Source of the DNA: an uncultured Flammeovirgaceae bacterium
GTDB taxonomy: Bacteria > Bacteroidota > Bacteroidia > Cytophagales > Cyclobacteriaceae
NCBI GenBank assembly: GCA_937883755.1
Contig: CAKZYA010000057.1
Location: forward strand, 1 to 64,000
Reading direction: 5' to 3'
DNA: 64,000 nucleotides
Positions 8,436 through 15,823 of this stretch are shown here, one piece after another. The notes below the pieces were generated by a model, which was not told where the DNA came from, ran no database searches, and saw only the letters and a list, made by a program, of their open reading frames with translations. Position 1 is the stretch's first letter. Each line of letters begins with the position of its first letter. The position numbers were made by a program, and so were the translations under genes.

Positions 8436-9503
8436 TTAGTACTTATTCTTTCGCTTTTCGTTCTGAATAGCCTTGTACAGTTTGCCTTGCGCTCGGCTTT
8501 TTTGCCGTTTTTCCCGAACGGTACTTGAGAAATACTGCTGTTCTCGTTTAAGTTTAAGGTAATTTTGGTAGGCGTCTTCGGAAATATCCCCAGCGTTTAC
8601 TGCTGCTATCACCGCACAGCCTTGCTCATGGGTGTGATCACAATTATTGAATTTACACTGCTGCGCCAACTCGGCGATTTCATCGTAAGTTTGCTCTAGA
8701 CCAGGTGCTTGATCAGTCATTCCTATCTCTCGCATCCCTGGAGTATCGATAACAATGCTTTCATTAGGGAGAACAAGTAGCTCGCGGTGACTGGTGGTGT
8801 GTCTACCTTTATTGGTGCTTTCGCTAATGGCGCTGGTCTTAAAAATGCTCTGACCGTTAAGCCGATTAACAATACTAGATTTCCCTACCCCTGACGAACC
8901 CAAAAAGCAGTAGGTTTGGTGAGGTTGCATTATTTCTTCAAGTTGTTCGTACCCTACTCCCGTTTCACTGCTAATGGCTATTACTGGAATACCTTTAGTA
9001 CGTTGATGCAGTTGGTTTATGAGCTGGGATACCGCATCTTTTTCAGCTAGATCAATTTTAGTAAGGAGAACGATTGGCTCTATCTGAGCGGTGTGGCAAA
9101 TCGTCAGGTAGCGTTCCAGGCGCTTTAAGTTAAAGTCGTGCCCTACAGCTTGTACAATAAAGGCGTGATCAATATTAGTGGCAATAATCTGGGCTTCGCC
9201 ATGTTGCCCCACCGCTTGCCGTTCTAGTACACTCGTTCGGGGTAATATTTCTAGAATTACCGCTGATTCAGCATCCACTGTAGCTATTTTGACCCAATCG
9301 CCTACTGCAGGATAATCGTGACGACTCTGAGCCGAAAAACGTAGATTTCCGGTAATCTCAGCATTGAACGAACCCTCTACTGACTGAATAATGTAGCGTT
9401 CCTTATGCTCGACTATTACCCGACCAATTTCTGATTCATCATCGGAGGTAAGATTAGCCAGGTTACGTATTCTATGGGTAAATCCTAACCGTTCTAGTTT
9501 CAT
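8436..9503 (-). CDS. rsgA: ribosome small subunit-dependent GTPase RsgA
   Basis: A 355-residue circularly permuted GTPase acting late in 30S ribosomal subunit assembly. Order: OB-fold (residues about 30-85), then G4 (LLTKIDLAE), G1/P-loop (GSSGVGKSS), G2 region (KGRHTTSHRE) and G3 (DTPGMREIG), the permuted G4-G1-G3 order typical of YjeQ/RsgA. The C-terminal zinc knuckle follows (CKFNNCDHTHEQGCAV). The tail is lysine rich (KSRAQGKLYKAIQNEKRKNK), as in other members. It lies between the DUF58 gene (14 bases) and the WYL regulator (15 bases), a compact minus-strand operon. Confidence 0.95.
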   Translation of the reverse strand: MKLERLGFTHRIRNLANLTSDDESEIGRVIVEHKERYIIQSVEGSFNAEITGNLRFSAQSRHDYPAVGDWVKIATVDAESAVILEILPRTSVLERQAVGQHGEAQIIATNIDHAFIVQAVGHDFNLKRLERYLTICHTAQIEPIVLLTKIDLAEKDAVSQLINQLHQRTKGIPVIAISSETGVGYEQLEEIMQPHQTYCFLGSSGVGKSSIVNRLNGQSIFKTSAISESTNKGRHTTSHRELLVLPNESIVIDTPGMREIGMTDQAPGLEQTYDEIAELAQQCKFNNCDHTHEQGCAVIAAVNAGDISEDAYQNYLKLKREQQYFSSTVREKRQKSRAQGKLYKAIQNEKRKNKY

Positions 9504-9517
9504 AAGGCTAAGGCAGT

Positions 9518-10420
9518 TTACTTCATACTCGCTCGCTTGATGAGGTAGCTTTTTAGTACTTGGTCAAACCCTTGATTAACATCAGCAGTTACAAAATCAA
9601 TTTTGGCTTGCCCACAACGGATTTCTAGTTCGTGGAAATATTCAGCTACGTATTTCTGATAGGCCTCTCGCACTTGTGAGGGCTGTAGCTTGAGTCGCTC
9701 GCCCCGTTCCATGTCAATAAATTCGTAGGGGCGTTCTTCAAAGTCAAAATCTAGCTCAGTTTTATGATCGGTTACGTGGAAAAGGAGTACTTCATGCCGA
9801 TTATGCTTTAAGTGCTGCAAAGCCCCGAAGATTTGATCGGTTTCTTCCTGGTTCTCAAACATATCACTAAAGATGATGACCAGCGAACGCTTATGAATTT
9901 TTTCGGCTACCTGATGTAGTACGTTGGCTACCGAAGTTTGCCGAGCAGAGGTTTCTTCCTTCAGCAAATTTTCTAATATCAGAAACAGTTTATGTAGGTG
10001 CGAAGAGGCAGATTTTACCTGAGTTTGCTGATCAATATCCTCAGAAAATACGCACAGCCCTACAGCATCGCGTTGCTTTTGTAGTAAGTAAGCCAAGGCA
10101 GCGGTAGCCATTACACTAAAGGTAATCTTTCCCTTATTTTTCTGAGGATAATACATGGAAGACGAATTGTCTACTACTAACTGGCAGCGTAAATTGGTTT
10201 CTTCTTCATACCGCTTGGTGTACAATCGCCCAGTTTTAGCGTAAACTTTCCAGTCGATATGCCGGGTGCTTTCGCCCGTATTATACAAGCGGTGTTCGGC
10301 AAACTCTACTGAAAACCCGTGGTAGGGCGATTTATGAAGCCCGGTGATGAAGCCTTCTACTAGCTGTTTGGCCAGTAATTCAATATTACCAAACTCTCTG
10401 ATCTCTGATAAATTAAGCAT
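9518..10420 (-). CDS. DUF58 domain protein (vWA-like fold)
   Basis: A 300-residue soluble protein of the DUF58 family, usually partnered with MoxR AAA ATPases and vWA membrane proteins (Bacteroidota Bat genes). The signature EHRLYNTGESTRHIDWKVYA is followed by RLYTKRYEEETNL and a vWA metal-site motif D84-N-S-S-S88 (VVDNSSSMYY). A second vWA block is LVIIFSDMFE. No MoxR gene is present within the window on this side, so the usual partner must be elsewhere or lost. It is the promoter-proximal gene of the minus-strand run ending at 6814. Confidence 0.88.
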   Translation of the reverse strand: MLNLSEIREFGNIELLAKQLVEGFITGLHKSPYHGFSVEFAEHRLYNTGESTRHIDWKVYAKTGRLYTKRYEEETNLRCQLVVDNSSSMYYPQKNKGKITFSVMATAALAYLLQKQRDAVGLCVFSEDIDQQTQVKSASSHLHKLFLILENLLKEETSARQTSVANVLHQVAEKIHKRSLVIIFSDMFENQEETDQIFGALQHLKHNRHEVLLFHVTDHKTELDFDFEERPYEFIDMERGERLKLQPSQVREAYQKYVAEYFHELEIRCGQAKIDFVTADVNQGFDQVLKSYLIKRASMK

Positions 10421-10584
10421 AAGTAAGTAGGGCTTTACTGATGTAGATTTGTAAGGTACAACGAAAGAACGTACAGTAAAATTGGGTAAGTACTTTTACT
10501 TACAAAAAAGTAGAATTCCCTAGTCATAAGGGTAGTGCCTTCTAACTAAAGTTGAAGAAGAAAGTTTTATTTACTTTTTTTTCC

Positions 10585-10617
10585 TTGTAATATTTCTTGC
10601 ATTTATGCTATATTTAG
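10585..10617 (+). promoter_or_regulatory. candidate promoter for the DUF3276 gene
   Basis: TTG at 10585-10587 and TATATTTAG at 10609-10617 are separated by 21 bases, near the Bacteroidota consensus (TTG and TAnnTTTG). They lie 63 bases before the TTG start of the DUF3276 gene, in an otherwise gene-free, AT-rich gap of 259 bases between divergent genes (10421-10679). Nothing else was recognised in this gap. Confidence 0.3.
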
Positions 10618-10679
10618 AACAGTTTAGTGGTATAAAATTTAACAAACACCTAAGAACTAATTACTTTACATCTTAAAAT

Positions 10680-11051
10680 TTGGACGTTGTGGAAGACAAT
10701 CAAGGAAAAGAAAGAGCAGAAATTTACTCTCAACGGGTGCGCGCTGGCAAGCGAACGTACTTTTTTGACGTAAAGTCAACGCGCTCTAATGATTACTATT
10801 TAACCATTACCGAAAGCCGAAGACGCTACAAAGACGACGGATATTTTTACGAAAAACATAAGATATTTTTGTACAAAGAAGACTTCAATAAGTTTATGGC
10901 TGCGCTGCAAGAAACCGTAGGTCACGTGAAAGAAGAACTCATGCCTGAATACGATTTCGACCAGTATGAAAACAACCAAGAGCAGGAGCAAGAACACGTA
11001 GAAAAAGCTCCGGTAACCAGCAGCGTAGACGAAGAGCTAAAATGGGACTAA
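10680..11051 (+). CDS. DUF3276 (PUR-alpha-like) nucleic acid-binding protein
   Basis: A 123-residue protein of the DUF3276 family, nearly universal and abundant in Bacteroidota and structurally related to PUR-alpha single-stranded nucleic acid-binding proteins. The core EIYSQRVRAGKRTYFFDVKS and DYYLTITESRRRYKDDGYFYE is very well conserved; the C-terminal tail is strongly acidic (EYDFDQYENNQEQEQEHVEK). No ATG is available in frame: translation should start at TTG 10680 or GTG 10689, and the family's normal N-terminus (a short acidic stretch before EIYS) fits either. It stands alone with its own terminator. Confidence 0.88.
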   Translation: MDVVEDNQGKERAEIYSQRVRAGKRTYFFDVKSTRSNDYYLTITESRRRYKDDGYFYEKHKIFLYKEDFNKFMAALQETVGHVKEELMPEYDFDQYENNQEQEQEHVEKAPVTSSVDEELKWD

Positions 11052-11070
11052 CTTCCTAGTGCTCTCATTC

Positions 11071-11107
11071 AGAAGCCTTGCCAATTGGTAGGGCTTCTTT
11101 TTATTTT
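11071..11107 (+). terminator. terminator after the DUF3276 gene
   Basis: Inverted repeat AGAAGCC (11071-11077) and GGCTTCT (11092-11098) with a 14-base loop, followed by a T-rich tract. It is 20 bases past the stop codon. Confidence 0.75.
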
Positions 11108-11154
11108 ACCCCCTTCTCATTCTTAATTGAGATTTTTTAGTATACCTTGTCAGA

Positions 11155-12243
11155 ATGCTGAATCGGCGTGTACTATACTTTTTACTAGCTCTGATAGTAG
11201 CCGTTCTGCTCGCTTGGATATTCTCAGACATTTTCTCATATCTGGTCATTAGCTTGGCGCTATCCACCATATTTTCGCCCCTTACTAACTATATCCATCG
11301 GTTTCAATTTTACGGATTACATCTGCCTCGGTTGTTAGCGGTTGCTCTTTCTTTTGTGATCATCATTGGGGTAATATTTTTATTCGTGCTTTTGTTCATT
11401 CCGCTTATCCGCGATCAGTCCGAGATTATTGCCAATATCAATTATGAGAACTTATATGCACGAGCCAGTGTGCCTCTACAGCAAATTGAAGATTTTCTTC
11501 GCAACAACAATATCACCGAAAAGCCGCCTGGTTTCTTAGTAGATGATCTGCGCGAGAGCTTGCTAGGATTTATTACGAAAGTTGAGTTTCAAGACATCAT
11601 CAATAGCCTGATCTCCTTCACAGGTAATTTTTTTGTAGGTACGCTGGCCATAGTATTTATCACATTCATTCTCATGTACGAGAAAGGTATAGTACGTCGT
11701 CAGGTGATCAAACTCATTCCTAATCAGTACTTTGAGGTATTTATCGTAGCAATCTATAAAATTGAAACGCTGCTCTCTAATTATCTAATTGGTCTCTCTT
11801 TTCAGGTATTTGCTATTTTTTGTATTGCCTCGTTAGGACTCAGTATTTTGGGGATAAAGTACGCGTTTACCATCGCTATCTTTGCAGCTCTAGCCAACTT
11901 GATACCTTACGCTGGGCCGGTATTAGGAGCTACTTTTGGTATTATAGTAGGCTTGTCTACCATGGTAGCCGATGGGAACACTCAACAGATTGTGGTGCTG
12001 ATTATTAAAATTCTCTCCGTGTTTGCGACGGTACAGCTAGCAGATAATCTTCTATTGCAACCCCTTATTTTTTCAAAAAGCATAAAAGCCCATCCTTTGG
12101 AGATTTTTATTATTATTTTTGTCGGTGCTACGGTAGCCGGGGTGATCGGTATGATTGCAGCTATTCCAGTGTATACTATTCTACGAGTAGTTACTATGGA
12201 ACTATATACTGGCTACAAGCAGTATCGAGTATTCAAAAGTTGA
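11155..12243 (+). CDS. AI-2E family transporter (PerM-like)
   Basis: A 362-residue polytopic inner-membrane protein of the AI-2E/PerM family. It has a strongly hydrophobic N-terminal pair of helices (residues 7-80), a periplasmic or cytoplasmic helical insert (about 85-155), and a cluster of helices with the family-typical ANLIPYAGPVLGATFGIIVG motif around residues 245-265, then DNLLLQPLIFSKSIKAHPLE around 300-315. Family members export autoinducer 2 or act as Na+(Li+)/H+ antiporters; the substrate here is not determinable. It is separated from YchF by a 98-base spacer. Confidence 0.9.
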   Translation: MLNRRVLYFLLALIVAVLLAWIFSDIFSYLVISLALSTIFSPLTNYIHRFQFYGLHLPRLLAVALSFVIIIGVIFLFVLLFIPLIRDQSEIIANINYENLYARASVPLQQIEDFLRNNNITEKPPGFLVDDLRESLLGFITKVEFQDIINSLISFTGNFFVGTLAIVFITFILMYEKGIVRRQVIKLIPNQYFEVFIVAIYKIETLLSNYLIGLSFQVFAIFCIASLGLSILGIKYAFTIAIFAALANLIPYAGPVLGATFGIIVGLSTMVADGNTQQIVVLIIKILSVFATVQLADNLLLQPLIFSKSIKAHPLEIFIIIFVGATVAGVIGMIAAIPVYTILRVVTMELYTGYKQYRVFKS

Positions 12244-12338
12244 AAATGGACAAGGGACAATGGAAAATAAAAGAGGGTGATCTGAAGCCTAATTCCCAAA
12301 CCCCAATTCCTATTCCCTAATAATAATCAGCAATTAAA
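12244..12338. repeat. intergenic word-like repeat tract (AATTCCC type)
   Basis: Between the transporter and ychF, the first half holds purine-rich words (AATGGACAAGGGACAATGG) and the second pyrimidine-rich words (TAATTCCCAAACCCCAATTC, CTATTCCC). A related tract in the opposite sense lies at 41543-41610. It looks like one of several short intergenic insertions in this window; no coding potential is seen. Confidence 0.4.
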
Positions 12339-12341
12339 TAT

Positions 12342-13436
12342 ATGAGCTTACAATGTGGAATTGTTGGACTGCCCAATGTGGGAAAGTCTACCTTATTTAA
12401 TGCTTTATCAAGTGCCAAAGCTGAAGCGGCTAACTTTCCCTTTTGTACTATTGAACCTAACGTAGGGGTAGTAACGGTACCCGACTCCCGTTTGAAAGTA
12501 CTGGAAGAATTAGTGAATCCCCAGAAAGTAATTCCTACTACTATTGAGTTTGTGGATATTGCAGGTCTGGTAAAAGGAGCTAGCAAGGGTGAGGGGCTAG
12601 GTAATAAGTTTCTGGCAAATATTCGGGAGGTAGATGCGATTCTCCACGTGATCCGCTGCTTTGAAGACGATAACGTGGTACACGTAGCAGGAAGTGTTGA
12701 TCCGGTATTTGATAAAGAAGTGATTGATACTGAGCTTCAATTAAAGGATCTGGAATCTGTAGAGAAGAAAATAATGCGGCTGGAAAAGATTGCCAAGTCA
12801 GGTGATGCTAAGGCTAAAAAGCAATTGGTGACGCTGCAAACATATAAATCTCACCTGGAAGGTGGTAAGAATGCTCGATCTATTGAGGTAGCTGAGGAAG
12901 ATAAAGAGGCAGTAGCTGATCTATTCCTCCTAACCGCCAAACCTGTAATTTACGTAGCCAACGTAGATGAAGCCTCGGTTACATCAGGTAACCAGTACGT
13001 GGAAACCCTGAAAGAATCAATTGTACAAGAACAGGCTGAAGTATTGTTAATTAGTGCGGCCATTGAATCTCAAATCGCTGAACTAGACCCTGAAGAACGA
13101 AGCATGTTTCTGGAAGAATACGGTCTGGAAGAATCAGGATTGGACAGACTCATTCGGGCTTCGTATCGTTTGCTCAATCTCATTACTTACTTTACGGCTG
13201 GCGAGAAAGAAGTCCGTGCCTGGACGGTGGTAAATGGCTGGAAGGCCCCTAAAGCCGCTGGTGTTATTCATACCGATTTTGAAAAAGGTTTTATAAAAGC
13301 TGAAGTAATTAAGCTGGGTGATTATCAACAATATGGCTCAGAGGTAGCTGTGAAAGAGGCCGGGAAAATGGCCATTGAAGGTAAAGAGTATACCGTAGAG
13401 GACGGCGACATTATGCACTTCCGCTTTAATGTTTAA
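12342..13436 (+). CDS. ychF: redox-regulated ATPase YchF
   Basis: A 364-residue Obg-family P-loop ATPase that binds ribosomes and is linked to oxidative-stress responses. Order: G1 (GLPNVGKSTLFNALS, residues about 7-21), G2/G3 (DIAGLVKGASKGEGLGNKFL), the ATP-favouring G4 variant NVDE in place of NKxD (VIYVANVDEASV), a coiled-coil insert (about 125-185) and the C-terminal TGS/UPF domain (YFTAGEKEVRAWTVVNGWKA to DIMHFRFNV). Length and end match orthologues. A weak AT-rich stem-loop follows the stop. Confidence 0.96.
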   Translation: MSLQCGIVGLPNVGKSTLFNALSSAKAEAANFPFCTIEPNVGVVTVPDSRLKVLEELVNPQKVIPTTIEFVDIAGLVKGASKGEGLGNKFLANIREVDAILHVIRCFEDDNVVHVAGSVDPVFDKEVIDTELQLKDLESVEKKIMRLEKIAKSGDAKAKKQLVTLQTYKSHLEGGKNARSIEVAEEDKEAVADLFLLTAKPVIYVANVDEASVTSGNQYVETLKESIVQEQAEVLLISAAIESQIAELDPEERSMFLEEYGLEESGLDRLIRASYRLLNLITYFTAGEKEVRAWTVVNGWKAPKAAGVIHTDFEKGFIKAEVIKLGDYQQYGSEVAVKEAGKMAIEGKEYTVEDGDIMHFRFNV

Positions 13437-13474
13437 GGAAGGTTAAACAAAAAATATAGCTTTATCCAGCATTA

Positions 13475-13502
13475 TTTCTCTATTTTTTATAATTTAGAGA
13501 AA
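13475..13502 (+). terminator. AT-rich stem-loop after ychF
   Basis: TTTCTCTA (13475-13482) pairs with TAGAGAAA (13495-13502) around a 12-base loop. The T-tract is poor, so terminator function is uncertain. The rest of the 191-base AT-rich gap up to 13627 shows no direct repeats of CRISPR type. Confidence 0.3.
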
Positions 13503-13627
13503 AATTGAGTATAAATACACATTTTTTTAGTTATTGTTAAACAATTTGCTTGCTCATGCATTTTCTTGTAATGGGTAAAACTATTCTCATTTTTTAAACT
13601 TTTTGATAAACCAAAACTGATGTATTT

Positions 13628-14461
13628 TTGAGGGTTCGTATTGTTTTCATATTGAAGAATAAAGGTTCTTTTGTCCCTTTTCACCATCAGTACCTACTGG
13701 CACAGTTAATCAAAGGTATTTTGGTCCGCGGGGGTGAAGAGAACTTTATTAACGCTAGCGTCTATAATTTTTCGGGGCTGAAAGGGCAAACCAAAATTAG
13801 CCGCAATGGTCTACATTTCTACTCTAGCCGGGTTACACTGGTTTTCTCAGCTACTGATCGTGAACTAATCGATTATTTTTTAAAGCATTTGTTCTCATTT
13901 CCCCAAATTGATGTGGGTACTATGATGCTGATTCCGGAGAGTGTGGAGGTGGAAGGTGAGATTGAACTGGGTGATGTGATGAAATTTGTCTGTATTTCTC
14001 CCTTAGTGCTGGTTAAGCCTTCATTTAATGATGATCGGGGTAAGCGATTTATTCTACCAACTACTGATACATTTTCTGATCTTTTGTATGAATCGCTGAT
14101 GATTCGGATGGAGAAGTCGGGGCAGTTTTCATCAGAAGAGCTAGAGCAGTTTTATAAGTTCCAGCTAGTACCCGACAAGGAGTACCTAATTCGTATTCGC
14201 GATCAGCAGAAGAAGTTTGCCCGCATTTATCCGCTCTACGACCAAGATGTGAAGTATGAGGTGCGGGGTTATACTTTTCCGTTTAAGTTATACGCAGCTC
14301 CAGAAGTACAAAAGTTTATCTTTACCAACGGCCTAGGTTTATATACTCACAAGGGGTTTGGTATGCTAGATATTGCTGGGGGGGATCCAGGTAAGCAGAC
14401 TCAGAAATATGAGTTTGACGGTTCACTTACCCAACATCACTCTGATCAACAGGAACTCTAA
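13628..14461 (+). CDS. cas6: Cas6-family CRISPR RNA endoribonuclease, isolated
   Basis: A 277-residue RAMP-fold protein of the Cas6 family, which normally cuts CRISPR precursor RNA within its repeats. Family features: the opening beta strand and FHHQYLLAQLIKG (residues 18-30), NFSGLKGQTKISRNGLHFYS (47-66) typical of Bacteroidota Cas6, CISPLVLVKP in the middle, and the C-terminal glycine-rich loop GLGLYTHKGFGM. Candidate catalytic His residues are His19, His20 and His63; the His seen at position 46 in P. furiosus Cas6 has no obvious equivalent. Start is TTG 13628; no in-frame ATG fits. No other cas gene and no CRISPR array occur in this window. Its stop overlaps the convergent gene by 4 bases. 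Confidence 0.85.
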   Translation: MRVRIVFILKNKGSFVPFHHQYLLAQLIKGILVRGGEENFINASVYNFSGLKGQTKISRNGLHFYSSRVTLVFSATDRELIDYFLKHLFSFPQIDVGTMMLIPESVEVEGEIELGDVMKFVCISPLVLVKPSFNDDRGKRFILPTTDTFSDLLYESLMIRMEKSGQFSSEELEQFYKFQLVPDKEYLIRIRDQQKKFARIYPLYDQDVKYEVRGYTFPFKLYAAPEVQKFIFTNGLGLYTHKGFGMLDIAGGDPGKQTQKYEFDGSLTQHHSDQQEL

Positions 14462-15801
14462 CGTCCTCCCAAGCGGGAAGAAATCTGAGTATAACCAGCT
14501 AAAATATCCCCTCGTGACCCGATAGGTCGCGTATATACCAGAATATCGTACTCATTATCTACTTCAAAGTAGCTTCCATCAAACACATAGGAGTTATTAG
14601 GCTGATCATCAGAAACATAGTAATGATAGTTATAGAACCCTTGTTTCAGTAAAAGATCGGTAGTGTACCCTTTTAGGGCAGGATCATAAATCATGCGGTT
14701 TTCGGGAGTCAATGTTCGGTTATTAAAAGCCCCCACTACATATACATCACCCGTTACCTTTTGGTCAGCTTCCAGAAAAAAATGCGTTCGTACGTAATCA
14801 GCATTTAGTTCATCTCCCCTATTATCCAAGTTGCTTACTACATATGCACCGTTCAAGTCTTCGTATTGGCTATAAACATCTCGACTTCGGCTACGGTCAG
14901 GTAGCAAAAAAACTTCTATAGGCATCTGATCACGACGAATATCTCCCACATTCTGCCCTAATGTAGTGAGGGTACGCAGGTCAAAAAAGCGGTACTCATT
15001 GCCAGCGTAAAAATTATTCTGTAAATCAAAGTGCTGGTACTCTAGCTGTTGCCGCTCTTGGCGGACGAAAGTCGGTTCTAGTCCTTTAATGGCGTTAAAC
15101 CATCTATAGTTTTGCCGAATTACTACGTAAATATCATCCAGCGGATTCGGAACATTCACATTACTGAAATCAACAAAAAACTCAATTTGGTGACTGGTCA
15201 TTCTTTCAGCTGCCCCATTAGAACGTTTCACTTCAGCCCCAACACCCATAATCTGGTCATATACCATTAGCCGTTTGGTAAATACCACATTAGATTCATC
15301 ACGTCCCTCGTAGACCCAGATGATATAGTTCCCTGGCAGTTTCACTCGGGGTAGTGGCATTCGGTATTGGGTAAAATCTACCTGAGTGTTGTAAGAAAAG
15401 GCCTCGTTGGTGACCCGAAACTCGTTGTAATCGTACAGAAAATCGATATTAGAAAGATTGGACTTGCGCCAATCGGCATTACAATGAATAATCTTAACCT
15501 GAAAATCATTAGCCGCTGCGGTATTGCCTAGCTCCAATACATCGAAGGCAAGGGTAATCGGGGTAGGATCATCAATTGGATAGGCGGATGACCACAAAAC
15601 CCCATCGGGCAAAAACAATCGGATTGACTGAATATTTTTCCGAAAAGCCTGATCGTAGAACACCTCATTAGGTGAGGCAGTCATTGAGCCAGACGTTGAG
15701 TTACTGCTAGATGTTGGTGTGATGGGAACGCAAGCTGTTAGTAGAAAAATAGCCGAGAAAAAGGTGAGTAGCAAGTAAAGTTGGGTAGCGTAGCGTATCA
15801 T
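14458..15801 (-). CDS. T9SS Plug-domain (DUF5103) lipoprotein
   Basis: A 447-residue lipoprotein: the N-terminus MIRYATQLYLLLTFFSAIFL runs into LTAC, a good lipobox, followed by a Ser/Thr-rich linker. The rest matches DUF5103, now described as the type IX secretion Plug protein family: FYDQAFRKNIQSIRLFLPDG, KIIHCNADWRKSNLSNIDFL, YDYNEFRVTNEAFSYNTQVD and the late DVYVVGAFNNRTLTPENRM block (an E-set-like domain). In Flavobacterium johnsoniae the Plug closes the periplasmic end of the SprA translocon; that role here is by family. It overlaps the convergent cas6 stop by 4 bases. Confidence 0.85.
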   Translation of the reverse strand: MIRYATQLYLLLTFFSAIFLLTACVPITPTSSSNSTSGSMTASPNEVFYDQAFRKNIQSIRLFLPDGVLWSSAYPIDDPTPITLAFDVLELGNTAAANDFQVKIIHCNADWRKSNLSNIDFLYDYNEFRVTNEAFSYNTQVDFTQYRMPLPRVKLPGNYIIWVYEGRDESNVVFTKRLMVYDQIMGVGAEVKRSNGAAERMTSHQIEFFVDFSNVNVPNPLDDIYVVIRQNYRWFNAIKGLEPTFVRQERQQLEYQHFDLQNNFYAGNEYRFFDLRTLTTLGQNVGDIRRDQMPIEVFLLPDRSRSRDVYSQYEDLNGAYVVSNLDNRGDELNADYVRTHFFLEADQKVTGDVYVVGAFNNRTLTPENRMIYDPALKGYTTDLLLKQGFYNYHYYVSDDQPNNSYVFDGSYFEVDNEYDILVYTRPIGSRGDILAGYTQISSRLGGR

Positions 15802-15823
15802 ACTTGGATAACGAGTACTGCTG

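Noticed and set aside
13437-13627. Possible CRISPR array next to cas6
   Set aside because: The gap is only AT-rich; no regularly spaced direct repeats of 24-40 bases are present here or elsewhere in the window.
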